Shown here in pieces: positions 1 through 8,395 of a DNA stretch of 64,000 nucleotides. Under the pieces are notes generated by a model that was not told the DNA's origin, made no database searches, and saw only the letters and a program-made list of their open reading frames with translations. Source of the DNA: Candidatus Woesearchaeota archaeon (lineage in GTDB: Archaea > Nanobdellota > Nanobdellia > Woesearchaeales > SM23-78); contig JAFGRK010000016.1 of assembly GCA_016935175.1 (NCBI GenBank), positions 1 through 64,000 on the forward strand, given 5' to 3'. Every line of letters starts with the position of its first letter. Position 1 is the first letter of the stretch. Both the position numbers and the translations under genes were made by a program.

Positions 1-51
1 CCACCAATAACACCCATTTCATCCATCTCAACATTCATTTTTTTGAAAAGA

Positions 52-61
52 TTTATAAAAA
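52..61 (+). promoter_or_regulatory. TATA box of DMT transporter gene
   Basis: The sequence TTTATAAAAA is centred about 26 bp before the ATG at 82, the spacing expected for a leaderless archaeal transcript. This argues against the TTG at 43 as the start, because that codon would lie upstream of the TATA box. Confidence 0.6.
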
Positions 62-81
62 ATATCCCTTGCTCACTGGCT

Positions 82-942
82 ATGGTGATGGCTTGGCTTT
101 TCCTTGGAATTTTAAGCTTCCTTTCCTATTCTATTTCAACCTCAATCGATAAGCATATGATGAGCAAGAAATACGACGTTCTTAGGACTAACACCCTAAA
201 GATGCTCTTTGATGGGCTAATACTCTTAGTGTTAGGCATTATTTTCTTTGAGCTCAACCTGAAAGTTGAAATTCTTATTGGAGCTTTCTTTTTAGGTTTG
301 CTATATGCGGCAGCAGGCGTAGCATATTTCACTTCCCTCAGATTGGGTGAGGTCAGTAAGGTAGTGCCTTTTCTTCAGTCATCTGAGATCCTGCTCACTT
401 TTATCGCTGCCATCATTATTTTCCAGGAGAATGCCTCAATCATTAATTTTCTTGGGGTGGCATTAATCATTTTAGGGGCGTATGCTGTGCTTTCTGAGGA
501 ACAGCTAAGGCTCCCAAGGCTGGGCAAGCTTCCCTTTCTCATTTTTCTGGTGACCCTATTTGATGTGGCCTATTGGCTCCTGGCCAAGAAGCTGCTTTTC
601 GACATAAAGCCTATAGACCTAGGGGTTGGGACTTACCTATCATCAGCTGTTATACTGTTCATTTACCAATTATTGTTCAGAAGAAAAACCCTTGAGGGTG
701 TTCCTCCTATCATGAGAACGATGCCAAAGATTGCGCTGGCTGCTTTTTTCGGCGCAATGGGCACCCTTCTTGTGTTCTCAGCCCTTTCAATCGCAGATGC
801 CTCAGATGTCTATCCCTTGGCAGGCCTTCAATCAGTGTTCATATTCGTTATTGCTTTAATTTTCTTGAAGGAAAAATTTTGTTGGCATAGGCTGTTGGGC
901 ACAGCCCTGGTAGCGATGGGCATATTCTGCGTTTCGCTGTGA
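82..942 (+). CDS. EamA/DMT-family transporter
   Basis: A 286-residue hydrophobic protein with about ten predicted membrane segments arranged as two EamA-like halves, the usual size for the drug/metabolite transporter superfamily. Family members move small metabolites or sugar-linked lipids across the membrane, and the substrate cannot be read from sequence. The second half ends with the typical pattern of a PLAGLQSVF stretch followed by FLKEKF and a GTALVAMGIF helix. The start at ATG 82 fits the TATA box at 52-61; an in-frame TTG at 43 would put the box inside the gene. It stands alone before a radical SAM gene that has its own promoter. Nearby glycan genes make a role in lipid-linked sugar export possible, but that is inference. 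Confidence 0.8.
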   Translation: MVMAWLFLGILSFLSYSISTSIDKHMMSKKYDVLRTNTLKMLFDGLILLVLGIIFFELNLKVEILIGAFFLGLLYAAAGVAYFTSLRLGEVSKVVPFLQSSEILLTFIAAIIIFQENASIINFLGVALIILGAYAVLSEEQLRLPRLGKLPFLIFLVTLFDVAYWLLAKKLLFDIKPIDLGVGTYLSSAVILFIYQLLFRRKTLEGVPPIMRTMPKIALAAFFGAMGTLLVFSALSIADASDVYPLAGLQSVFIFVIALIFLKEKFCWHRLLGTALVAMGIFCVSL

Positions 943-987
943 TGGTGAGAAATCCTACCTTACCCTATCTTGCATAAAAAAGGAAAA

Positions 988-997
988 GTTTATATTA
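988..997 (+). promoter_or_regulatory. TATA box of radical SAM gene
   Basis: GTTTATATTA lies about 75 bp before the ATG at 1066. Transcription would begin near 1019, giving a leader of about 47 nt that carries the ribosome binding site GGAGATGA. Confidence 0.45.
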
Positions 998-1065
998 TGC
1001 TCTAATATCATCAGAAAATGGACAGAAAAGGAAATTGTCAGAAAAAAGAAAGGAGATGATTAGGT

Positions 1066-2046
1066 ATGCTATTCCAAAACCCGAATTCAAAGCGCCAGAA
1101 TCCCTTGAGGAAAATCTATGATAACCCAAAATTCAGGAATGTCCTTAAGCATAGAGACGATGTTCCCGACTTCCCTTACATAGTTGATGTTGAGATAACC
1201 AATTGGTGCAACCTGCAATGCATTTTTTGCGGGCAACAGGCAATGACAAGGGAGAAAGGCTTCATGTCTATGAAGCTGCTCTCAAAACTCGCTGATGAAT
1301 GCGCAAAGCACAAAACACCAATGAGATTTATAGGCTGGGGAGAGCCATTCATGCATCCTAAGATTATGGAATTCTGTAAGTATGCCAAGTCTAAGGGCGT
1401 GGTTATCCATATCTCAAACAATGGCTTGGCAATAAAACCAAGGCAAATACAGGAATTGGTTGACCTTCAGGTAGACTCCATAATTTTTTCATTCCAGGGA
1501 GCAACTAAGGAGCAATATCAGATCATGAGGAATAATACCCGTTACGATGACCTGAAAAAAAACATCCTGAAGCTTGTGGAGCTGAGAGGGGACAAGGAAA
1601 AGCCTTTTATCCACATCACTACAACTATCACCAACGAGACCAAGGAAGAGGTTGATAGCTTTGTCAAATATTGGGGTAATATAGTGGATTATGTGGGTGT
1701 TGGAATAACTAACCTGTCATATATACCTATAGAGAGCATAAAATCGGCTGCGGTAGTGAAGAAGCTGGAATCATTGAAACCTCAGGAGACTATCAAGAAA
1801 TGTTACATACCCTGTGTCGAGGTATATCAGAAACTGACAGTTAATTGGGATGGGAAGGTTTCCTGCTGCTGCAATGACTATGACAACCTTCTAAACGTAG
1901 GAGATTTGAACAAGTCCTCGATTTCAGATATCTGGAACAATAGTGTTGAGCTGAAGTGTTTTAGGGGATTATTGGATAGGAACATGCATGCTTCCTTGAC
2001 TGCTTGCAGAAATTGCTATCGACCCTATGGTAAGCATGGGTTTTAG
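1066..2046 (+). CDS. Radical SAM/SPASM protein
   Basis: A 326-residue radical SAM enzyme. The 4Fe-4S motif is seen as CNLQCIFC (CxxxCxxC) around residues 48-55, after the strand YIVDVEITNWC. A GWGEP motif, the SAM-binding GGEP variant, follows near residue 92. The C-terminal part has the Cys pattern of a SPASM domain (CCCN, then CFRG, then CRNCY), which normally holds auxiliary clusters. SPASM enzymes modify peptides, sugars or cofactors, and no specific substrate can be assigned here. The start has a good ribosome binding site (GGAGATGA). The position at the edge of a glycan island suggests a sugar or lipid-carrier modification, but this is only inference. Confidence 0.85.
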   Translation: MLFQNPNSKRQNPLRKIYDNPKFRNVLKHRDDVPDFPYIVDVEITNWCNLQCIFCGQQAMTREKGFMSMKLLSKLADECAKHKTPMRFIGWGEPFMHPKIMEFCKYAKSKGVVIHISNNGLAIKPRQIQELVDLQVDSIIFSFQGATKEQYQIMRNNTRYDDLKKNILKLVELRGDKEKPFIHITTTITNETKEEVDSFVKYWGNIVDYVGVGITNLSYIPIESIKSAAVVKKLESLKPQETIKKCYIPCVEVYQKLTVNWDGKVSCCCNDYDNLLNVGDLNKSSISDIWNNSVELKCFRGLLDRNMHASLTACRNCYRPYGKHGF

Positions 2047-2072
2047 TTTTGTTTTAATCTGTTTTTAGGTAA

Positions 2073-2276
2073 TCACCTGCCGTACCAGCCCATGGCATCG
2101 CCTGTTTGCTCATTGAACCAGGTCTTGCACTTTAGGCATAAAAAGCGCGCAAGTCCATTTCTTTCTTTCCCACGCTTGATTATCGTGAATTTCCCGTTTA
2201 CTTTCTTCCTTGCGCTATGGCACTTTGGGCAGATGCAGTAGACAACGCTTTCGTCGATATTTTTTAGCCTAGCCAC
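2073..2276 (-). CDS. Small zinc-ribbon protein
   Basis: A 67-residue basic protein with two CxxC knuckles (CPKC near residue 16 and CLKC near residue 47), spaced as in a zinc ribbon. The start is a GTG preceded by a very strong ribosome binding site, AGGAGGGAG, on the minus strand, which supports a real gene despite its size. No named family is recognised. Such ribbons in archaea bind nucleic acid or act as subunits of larger complexes. It is transcribed divergently from the sugar dehydrogenase gene at 2435. Confidence 0.65.
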   Translation of the reverse strand: MARLKNIDESVVYCICPKCHSARKKVNGKFTIIKRGKERNGLARFLCLKCKTWFNEQTGDAMGWYGR

Positions 2277-2370
2277 GTACTCCCTCCTTTTACCTGGTTT
2301 TATCTTTCATAACCTATTAAAACAAGGCTTCTTTTTATACTTTGTGAAAAAGCGCGCATTCCTTCATAAA

Positions 2371-2380
2371 CTTTATAAAT
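2371..2380 (+). promoter_or_regulatory. TATA box of the sugar-dehydrogenase operon
   Basis: CTTTATAAAT is placed so that transcription would begin near 2398, after the upstream in-frame ATG at 2393. Translation therefore most likely begins at ATG 2435, which has the ribosome binding site GGTGGT in front of it. Confidence 0.55.
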
Positions 2381-2434
2381 TAAGGCGAGGCAATGCGGTT
2401 CAAGCAAATTTTAGCAAAAAAACGTGGTGGTAAC

Positions 2435-3805
2435 ATGTCAATATTAAGTGAGCAGCTAAAGCACGGCAAGAAGATTATCGGAGTATGGGGCTTGGGATTC
2501 ATAGGCTTCTCATCAATGGCTTATTTTGCAAAGGCAGGCATACACTGCCTAGGCACTGACATTTATGAGCAGAGGGTCAGGGATATCAACCAAGGCAAGC
2601 CAGAGATACCTAACCTGGAGTATTGGATTGCCTTTGACACTAAGCAGCTAGCCAAGGCTGGCTTGATGAAAGCTACCCCTGACTGGAAAAAACTGATTGA
2701 TAAGGATGTCGCAGTGCACCTAATAACTATCCCCACAGAGAAGGATGGCAAGCCTTACTTTGAGATACTGAAGGATGTTGTGGCCAAGCTTTGCAGCTTC
2801 AAGGGCATCAAGACAGATTCTCCGCCTTTAGTCATAATTGAGAGCACCATGACTCCTACAGCTGTTGACAAGACAGTAATACCTCTTTTTGAGAAGAACG
2901 GGCTCAAAGTAGGAAAAGACATATTGCTAGGAGTTGCTCCTAGGCGTGATTGGTTTGTCAGCCCAGATAAGACCTTAGCCACTCTCCCAAGAGTGGTTGG
3001 AGGCACAACCCCAGAGACGACCCAGATAATGAAAGAAGTCCTGGGGATCATTTGCAATACAGTGCTAGAAGCCCATGACCATAAGCACGCAGCCATTGTC
3101 AAGAGCATAGAGAATGCTTACAGGCAGGTCGAGATAACCCTTGCTAACCAGCTGAGCTTGGCATACCCAGACCTGGACATGGTGCAGATACTCAAGCTTG
3201 CAGGCACTAAATGGAATGTAGGCACATACCACCCTAGCTTTGGGACGGGAGGATATTGCGTGCCACTAGCGCCTCAATATGTTCTTGAAGGGGCAGCTCA
3301 TCCAGAAGCCCTTACCATCCTTAAGGCTTCGCTAGAGACGGACTTCAGCCAGCCAAGGAGGGTTGTGGAGATGATAAAGAAAAGAGGGTTCAAGAAAGTA
3401 GGAATACTAGGATTAGCCTATGTGGGAGACCTCAAAGTCCAGACTCTTTCTCCAACTATTGGCATTGCAAAGGAGCTGAAAAAAGAGAAGATAAGCGTGA
3501 AAGTCCATGACCCTCTCTTTACGCCAGAAGAGATAAAGCAGCACACAGGAGCAGAGCCATTTGATTTTCCTGAAGGCCTGAATGAGTTTGACATAGTTCT
3601 CATGGTAGCTAACCATTCACAGTACAAGTACACTTCTCATCAAGACATCAAGAGCAACCTCAAGAACTGCAAGGTAATGCTTGATAACATGGGATTCTGG
3701 AAAGAGATAGAATTTGGAAATGGGATGGAATATTATGAGGCTGGAGGGCCTAATTGGCTTGAGCACAAGGAAAAAGACAAGGAAAAAGTGAGCAGGAGGA
3801 AGTGA
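2435..3805 (+). CDS. Nucleotide-sugar dehydrogenase (UDP-glucose/GDP-mannose dehydrogenase family)
   Basis: A 456-residue NAD-dependent enzyme that would oxidise the C6 hydroxyl of an NDP-sugar to a uronate. An N-terminal Rossmann motif (GVWGLGFIG), a central domain and a C-terminal UDP-binding domain (starting near VGILGLAYVGDLK) follow the family order. The catalytic cysteine lies in GTGGYCVP, matching the family GGxCxP motif. It is the first gene of a tight plus-strand operon continuing with nadE (3-bp gap), neuB and an epimerase. The NadE next door is notable because this enzyme consumes two NAD per sugar. Substrate identity (UDP-Glc, UDP-GlcNAc or UDP-ManNAc) is not determined. Confidence 0.85.
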   Translation: MSILSEQLKHGKKIIGVWGLGFIGFSSMAYFAKAGIHCLGTDIYEQRVRDINQGKPEIPNLEYWIAFDTKQLAKAGLMKATPDWKKLIDKDVAVHLITIPTEKDGKPYFEILKDVVAKLCSFKGIKTDSPPLVIIESTMTPTAVDKTVIPLFEKNGLKVGKDILLGVAPRRDWFVSPDKTLATLPRVVGGTTPETTQIMKEVLGIICNTVLEAHDHKHAAIVKSIENAYRQVEITLANQLSLAYPDLDMVQILKLAGTKWNVGTYHPSFGTGGYCVPLAPQYVLEGAAHPEALTILKASLETDFSQPRRVVEMIKKRGFKKVGILGLAYVGDLKVQTLSPTIGIAKELKKEKISVKVHDPLFTPEEIKQHTGAEPFDFPEGLNEFDIVLMVANHSQYKYTSHQDIKSNLKNCKVMLDNMGFWKEIEFGNGMEYYEAGGPNWLEHKEKDKEKVSRRK

Positions 3806-3808
3806 AAA

Positions 3809-4564
3809 ATGGATGTGCAAGCTACTGAAAAGCATATTGTTGCATGGATAAGGAAACAAGCCCAGGATGCAGGCTGCAAAGGAGTGGTGGTGGGCTTGAG
3901 CGGAGGGATAGACTCTGCAGTTGTTGGAGCACTATGCAAGAAAGCGTTCCCAGACAACACTCTTGGGGTGATTCTTCCCTGCATGAGCAACCCAGATGAC
4001 AGGAAGCACGCAGAAATGGTTGCGAAGAAATTCAATATCCCAATTGAGATTGTTGACATAGAGCCTGCTTTCAAGGCAATGGCCAAGGCGCTCACAGGGA
4101 AAGAGCATGATAAGGAAAAGCACAAGGGTATTGAGTTTGCCAATATCAAGCCAAGGCTAAGGATGACAGCCCTTTATCACTTTGCCAACAAGCACAATTA
4201 CCTGGTGGCAGGCACAGACAACAAGAGCGAGGCAATGATAGGATACTTCACCAAGTACGGAGACGGAGGGGTTGATATCCTTCCAATAACCAGCCTGTTC
4301 AAGAGGGATGTGAGAAAGCTGGCAAAGCACCTAGGAGTGCCTGATGAGATAATCACCAAGCATCCATCAGCAGGCCTGTGGGATGGCCAGACAGATGAAG
4401 GGGAGATGGGGATAACCTACGATGAGCTGGATGAGATACTCCACAGGATTGACACTGGAAAAAGCTTAGAAAGGATTGACCATGCAAAAGTTGAAAAAGT
4501 TAAAATGATGATTGAAAAATCAGAGCACAAGAGGCAGCTGCCTCCTGGTTGCATTCTAGAATAG
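3809..4564 (+). CDS. nadE: NH3-dependent NAD+ synthetase
   Basis: A 251-residue enzyme forming NAD from nicotinate adenine dinucleotide, ATP and ammonia in the cytoplasm. The ATP-pyrophosphatase P-loop SGGIDS is at residues 31-36, and the family signatures GYFTKYGDGGVD and PSAGLWDGQTDE are intact. No glutaminase domain is present, so ammonia is used directly. Ribosome binding site GGAGG precedes the ATG by 8 nt. It sits inside a sugar operon between a nucleotide-sugar dehydrogenase and a NeuB homologue. Other SGGxDS enzymes of glycan loci (WbpG/PseA amidotransferases) lack these NadE signatures, so NadE is the better call. Confidence 0.92.
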   Translation: MDVQATEKHIVAWIRKQAQDAGCKGVVVGLSGGIDSAVVGALCKKAFPDNTLGVILPCMSNPDDRKHAEMVAKKFNIPIEIVDIEPAFKAMAKALTGKEHDKEKHKGIEFANIKPRLRMTALYHFANKHNYLVAGTDNKSEAMIGYFTKYGDGGVDILPITSLFKRDVRKLAKHLGVPDEIITKHPSAGLWDGQTDEGEMGITYDELDEILHRIDTGKSLERIDHAKVEKVKMMIEKSEHKRQLPPGCILE

Positions 4565-4576
4565 TAGAGGTTTAGG

Positions 4577-5617
4577 ATGAGCAAGATAAAAATAGGCAAA
4601 AGAACCATTGGCGACGGTTGCCCGACTTTCATAATAGCGGAGATAGGCATGAACCATAACGGCGATGTAAAGCTGGCAAAGAAGATAATAAAGGCTGCTG
4701 CTGATTGCGGTTGCGACGCTGCCAAGTTCCAGATATTCACAGCAGAGAAGCTGGTGACCAAGGATGCAGAGACTTATGGCAACCAGGACGGCCACCTGCC
4801 CAAGTACCAGCAGGAGATGTACAAGAAGCACGAGCTGACCAAGGACGATTATAATGAGCTCAAGCAATACTGCGACAAGCTAGGCTTGGTATTCTTTGGC
4901 TCTGTCTGGGACGAGGAGAACGCAGATCTTCTTGAGGAGGTAGGTGGGGAGATTTTCAAGTTTGGCTCAATGGACATCACCCATCTGCCATTGCTGGAGC
5001 ATGTTGCAAAGAAAGGCAAGCCCATAATGCTCTCAGTAGGCATGTCAACCATGGATGAGGTGGAGGAAGCAGTCAAAGCCATAATTAAGCATAACAAGAA
5101 GCTGATGCTACTCCACTGTGTGTCATCCTATCCTGCAAAGGCAGAGGACACCAGCATGCTATCAATGATTGCCTTAAAGGAGAAGTTTGGTTTTCCTGTA
5201 GGATTCTCAGACCACACCCCTGACGTGCTGACAGACACAGTGGCTGTTGCCCTTGGGGCAAATATCATTGAGAAGCACTTCACCATTGACAAGAAACTCC
5301 CTGGAGTCGACCATTTCCTTTCTTTTGAGCCCCATGAGATGAAAAGAATGGTTCAGGAAGTGAGGCTAGTTGAGAAAATGCTTGGAAAAAAAGAGCTCTT
5401 TGTCAAGGAGTGCGAGCTTGAGACGAGAATGATGGCAAGAAGGAGTGTGATTGCAAAAGTCAACATACCTAAAGGCACTGTGATAACAAAAGACATGCTC
5501 ATAATCAAGAGGCCAGGAACAGGGCTTCATCCGAGAGAGCTGCATAATGTGATAGGCAAGAAGGCCAAGAAGCACATAAAAGAGGATGAGCTCATAGCCC
5601 ACGAGCACCTGGAATAG
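4577..5617 (+). CDS. neuB: NeuB-family nonulosonic acid synthase with SAF domain
   Basis: A 346-residue protein of the N-acetylneuraminate synthase family, which condenses phosphoenolpyruvate with a C6 amino-sugar to give a nine-carbon sialic-acid-like sugar. The N-terminal TIM barrel shows the signatures FIIAEIGMNHNGD and DAAKFQ, plus GFSDHT near the middle. The C-terminal part (from about residue 285, RRSVIAKVNIPKGT) is an SAF/antifreeze-like substrate-binding domain, as in bacterial NeuB. Ribosome binding site GAGGTTTAGG precedes the ATG. A cytidylyltransferase at 10623-11327 and DegT aminotransferases at 39.5-41.8 kb could belong to the same pathway. Whether the product is sialic, legionaminic or pseudaminic acid is not resolved. 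Confidence 0.9.
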   Translation: MSKIKIGKRTIGDGCPTFIIAEIGMNHNGDVKLAKKIIKAAADCGCDAAKFQIFTAEKLVTKDAETYGNQDGHLPKYQQEMYKKHELTKDDYNELKQYCDKLGLVFFGSVWDEENADLLEEVGGEIFKFGSMDITHLPLLEHVAKKGKPIMLSVGMSTMDEVEEAVKAIIKHNKKLMLLHCVSSYPAKAEDTSMLSMIALKEKFGFPVGFSDHTPDVLTDTVAVALGANIIEKHFTIDKKLPGVDHFLSFEPHEMKRMVQEVRLVEKMLGKKELFVKECELETRMMARRSVIAKVNIPKGTVITKDMLIIKRPGTGLHPRELHNVIGKKAKKHIKEDELIAHEHLE

Positions 5618-5662
5618 GCAAGGCATGATGGAAATAAAAATGTTGTTGCGAGCAAACTCAAA

Positions 5663-6595
5663 ATGAAACCTAAAGCAAAAGTTCTTGTGACGGGAGGAGC
5701 AGGCTTCATAGGCTCACACGTAGTTGACAAGCTAATCCTGAAAGGATATGAGGTAATAGTAGTTGACAACCTTTCAACTGGTAAGAAAGCCAATCTCAAC
5801 CCAAAAGCAAAAATCTACAGCATGAGCATCCTTGATGCTGGCCTTGACAAGGTTTTTCAGGATGAAAAGCCTGACTATGTCATTCACCAGGCAGCCCAAG
5901 TAGATATCACCCGCTCTGTCAAAGACCCTGTTTTTGATGCCGAGGTAAACATCATAGGAGGGCTTAAGCTGCTGGAGCTGTGCAAGAAGCATGGAGTGAA
6001 AAAGATTGTTTACGGCAACTCAGGAGGGGCTGGCAGCGGAGAGCCACAATACCTTCCAGTTGACGAGAAGCACCCGATTTCTCCTCTTGCTCCCTATGGT
6101 GTGTCAAAGCACACCTTTGAGCACTACTTGGATGTATACGCGAAGCTTTATGGGCTTAGGTATGCCTCATTGCGTTATGCCAATGTTTATGGCCCAAGGC
6201 AAGACCCTTATGGCGAGGGCGGAGTAGTTGCTATCTTTTGCCACAAGCTGCTCAACAACCAGGTGCCAATAATATTTGGTGATGGAAACCAGACCAGGGA
6301 CTTTGTGTTTGTGGAGGATGTTGCAGATGCCAATGTGCTAGCGCTAACCAAGGGAGACAATGATTGCTTCAACGTGAGCACTGGGAATGAGACCTCTGTG
6401 AACAGCTTGTTCAAGATGATAAGAAAGCTTACTAAATCTAATATTGATGCTAAGCATGTTGAGCCCAGGAAGGGAGATATAGTGAGAAGCGTGCTTTCCA
6501 ATGGTAAGATAAGAAAAGAGCTGGGATGGGAGCCAAAAACCAACTTTGAAGGCGGGCTGAAGAAGACCATTGCGTATTTTAAGAAGAAGAATTGA
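5663..6595 (+). CDS. NAD-dependent sugar epimerase/dehydratase (GalE-like)
   Basis: A 310-residue extended short-chain dehydrogenase. The NAD-binding motif GGAGFIGSH starts at about residue 11, and the catalytic YxxxK is seen in APYGVSKH. A substrate-binding stretch (RYANVYGPRQDP) and the DFVFVEDVA segment are typical of UDP-glucose 4-epimerase relatives. The serine normally found just before the active-site loop falls in YGNSGGAG. It follows neuB by 45 bp in the same operon. At least two more such epimerases lie in the window, so specificity cannot be given beyond an NDP-hexose. Confidence 0.85.
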   Translation: MKPKAKVLVTGGAGFIGSHVVDKLILKGYEVIVVDNLSTGKKANLNPKAKIYSMSILDAGLDKVFQDEKPDYVIHQAAQVDITRSVKDPVFDAEVNIIGGLKLLELCKKHGVKKIVYGNSGGAGSGEPQYLPVDEKHPISPLAPYGVSKHTFEHYLDVYAKLYGLRYASLRYANVYGPRQDPYGEGGVVAIFCHKLLNNQVPIIFGDGNQTRDFVFVEDVADANVLALTKGDNDCFNVSTGNETSVNSLFKMIRKLTKSNIDAKHVEPRKGDIVRSVLSNGKIRKELGWEPKTNFEGGLKKTIAYFKKKN

Positions 6596-6602
6596 TTCTA
6601 AA

Positions 6603-7568
6603 ATGAAAATTCTCATAGGCATAACAGTTGATTTGAATAATTATGAGGATTATTTCAAGAGGTTCAACAATAAATATGGCTGCAGCGCTATTGAATTCCA
6701 CTTGCTTGAAAAAGACCTTGGTAAGGGCTTTCATGAAAAGCTCAAGAAGGTAAAAGGCTTTATCAAGGCTAATGGCATAAGGCATGTATCTTTCCACAGT
6801 CCAGACAGAGTCTTGCAGTCAGTGCTCTTTGAGGAGAAATCAGCCTACTTAGAGGCTGATAAGGAAAAGCTCATGCTCTTGATGGATAGCTTGAAAAAAC
6901 TTGCTGATGACATTGGCCAAGAAATTATCATGGTGTTCCACCAGGGAATAAAGCTACCTTCAAAGGAAGTTGACAGCATGACAAGCGAAGAGCTTGCAGG
7001 ATTAAGGAAATTATTGCTCAAAAAAGCCAAGCAGAGCTATGACTGGCTGATGAGCAAGGCTTCTGGCTCAAAATTAAGTCCTATGCTTGAGAATAGCCCG
7101 CCAATGAGCGCAGGCGATGGTAACTATCATGTCCTTGACATGGCATTTGAAGATATGGAAGAGAGAATTGGAAACAATGGGTTTGTGCTTGACATAAGCC
7201 ATGCAGCTATGTGCATAGAGTATTACAAGCAGAGCCAGAAGCAAGGCAAGATATCAATCCCTGCACTGGATGTCCTTAAAGGAAAATCAGGCAAAATTCC
7301 AGAATCATTACACTCATTAGAATCTTACGTGACGAAAGCAAAGCACAACATCAAGTGGATCCATATAAGCGATGCCAATGGCATAATGGGAGAAAATGAA
7401 GGCCTTCCTATAGGGGCAAAAGGCAGCATCATTGATTTTAAAAGCCTGCTCAGGTGCATTGAAAAGGAGATAAAAAGCCCAATAGGCGTCCTGGAGATAG
7501 CGAATGCACACAAAGACTATTCGCTGATAGGTAATTCTATGGATTCTCTCCTTAAAATTAATGGTTAA
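6603..7568 (+). CDS. TIM-barrel sugar isomerase/epimerase-like protein
   Basis: A 321-residue protein resembling xylose-isomerase-like TIM barrels (AP-endonuclease 2 superfamily). Metal-site type residues are seen in the strand ends HVSFHSP, VFHQG, MLENSPP, LDISHAA, WIHISDANG and VLEIAN, which is the order found in the family. ATG 6603 is chosen because the longer in-frame TTG at 6570 overlaps the upstream epimerase and has no ribosome binding site. It sits in the neuB operon and would isomerise or epimerise a sugar or sugar phosphate. The exact reaction is unknown. Confidence 0.7.
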   Translation: MKILIGITVDLNNYEDYFKRFNNKYGCSAIEFHLLEKDLGKGFHEKLKKVKGFIKANGIRHVSFHSPDRVLQSVLFEEKSAYLEADKEKLMLLMDSLKKLADDIGQEIIMVFHQGIKLPSKEVDSMTSEELAGLRKLLLKKAKQSYDWLMSKASGSKLSPMLENSPPMSAGDGNYHVLDMAFEDMEERIGNNGFVLDISHAAMCIEYYKQSQKQGKISIPALDVLKGKSGKIPESLHSLESYVTKAKHNIKWIHISDANGIMGENEGLPIGAKGSIIDFKSLLRCIEKEIKSPIGVLEIANAHKDYSLIGNSMDSLLKING

Positions 7569-7579
7569 TTAGCGATTAA

Positions 7580-7587
7580 TTTATATA
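7580..7587 (+). promoter_or_regulatory. TATA box of GT2 gene
   Basis: TTTATATA overlaps an in-frame ATG at 7587, so that codon cannot lie in a transcript made from this promoter. Transcription would begin near 7610, matching a leaderless start at ATG 7611. Confidence 0.5.
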
Positions 7588-7610
7588 TGAAAATCAAATT
7601 CTCACGAGTG

Positions 7611-8366
7611 ATGGCATCAGTACCCATTAATAGGATATCAGTACCTATTGATAGAATATCCGTAGTTATCCCTGCCTATAATGAGGAGAAAAGGCTTGAG
7701 AAGACCCTTGTGAAGGTAATTAGGTTTTGCAAGAGAAAGTTCAAGAACTACGAGATCATTGTTGTCAATGACTGCTCAAAAGACAAGACTGCAAGCATAG
7801 CCTTTGGGTATAAGAAGGAAGGAGTTCGGCTTATTAGCAACAAGGCCAACAAGGGCAAGGGCTATTCTGTGAAGAATGGCATTATGCATGCTAAATACCC
7901 GCTTGTCCTATTTTCAGATAGTGACTTGGCAACACCCATTGATGAACTGACAAAATTCCTTGATTACATCAAGCAGGGATTTGACGTTGTGATTGCATCG
8001 AGGCGCATGAAGCAGTCTAATGTGAAGACAAAACAGCCTTTTTTTCGCCAGCTTCTAGGAAAAACATTTCCCTTACTAGTCAACATTATTGCTTTGCCAG
8101 ATTTCAAGGACACCCAGTGCGGCTTCAAGCTTTTCAAGACTAGCCTGGCAAAAAAGATTGTCAAGCTGCAGACCTTTGAAAGGTTCTCCTTTGATGTGGA
8201 ACTCTTGTTCATCGCCAAAAAGATGGGTGCTAAGATAAAGGAAGCCCCAGTCACCTGGATTGACCAGGAAGGCAGCAAAGTCCACCCGATAAAGGACTCT
8301 TACAGGATGCTAAGGGACTTGGTTATGCTGAGAATTAATAATATCAATGGGAAATATTATGTGTGA
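7611..8366 (+). CDS. GT2 glycosyltransferase (dolichyl-phosphate sugar synthase-like)
   Basis: A 251-residue GT-A fold transferase of family 2. It opens with ISVVIPAYNEEKRLEKT, then VVNDCSKDKT and FSDSDLATP (metal-binding DxD-type motif), followed by CGFKLF, as in dolichyl-phosphate glucose/mannose synthases. It would transfer a sugar from an NDP-sugar to a polyprenyl phosphate on the cytoplasmic face. No C-terminal membrane helices are present. The extreme N-terminus carries an imperfect 21-bp tandem duplication (VPINRIS/VPIDRIS). The GT-C membrane transferase that follows 29 bp later could use the resulting lipid-linked sugar as donor. Confidence 0.85.
   Translation: MASVPINRISVPIDRISVVIPAYNEEKRLEKTLVKVIRFCKRKFKNYEIIVVNDCSKDKTASIAFGYKKEGVRLISNKANKGKGYSVKNGIMHAKYPLVLFSDSDLATPIDELTKFLDYIKQGFDVVIASRRMKQSNVKTKQPFFRQLLGKTFPLLVNIIALPDFKDTQCGFKLFKTSLAKKIVKLQTFERFSFDVELLFIAKKMGAKIKEAPVTWIDQEGSKVHPIKDSYRMLRDLVMLRINNINGKYYV
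7620..7661 (+). repeat. Imperfect 21-bp tandem duplication in GT2 N-terminus
   Basis: Two adjacent 21-bp units at 7620-7640 and 7641-7661 encode VPINRIS and VPIDRIS. Differences are CCC/CCT, AAT/GAT, AGG/AGA and TCA/TCC, three of which are synonymous. Confidence 0.75.
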
Positions 8367-8395
8367 TTTTTAAATTCGCTAGATGAGGTATTTTT

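Noticed and set aside
43-81. TTG start for the DMT transporter
   Set aside because: It lies upstream of the TATA box at 52-61, so the transcript would not include it. ATG 82 has the leaderless spacing.
3809-4564. nadE as a WbpG/PseA-type sugar amidotransferase
   Set aside because: The PSAGLWDGQTDE and GYFTKYGDGG segments belong to NAD synthetase, and the amidotransferases lack them.
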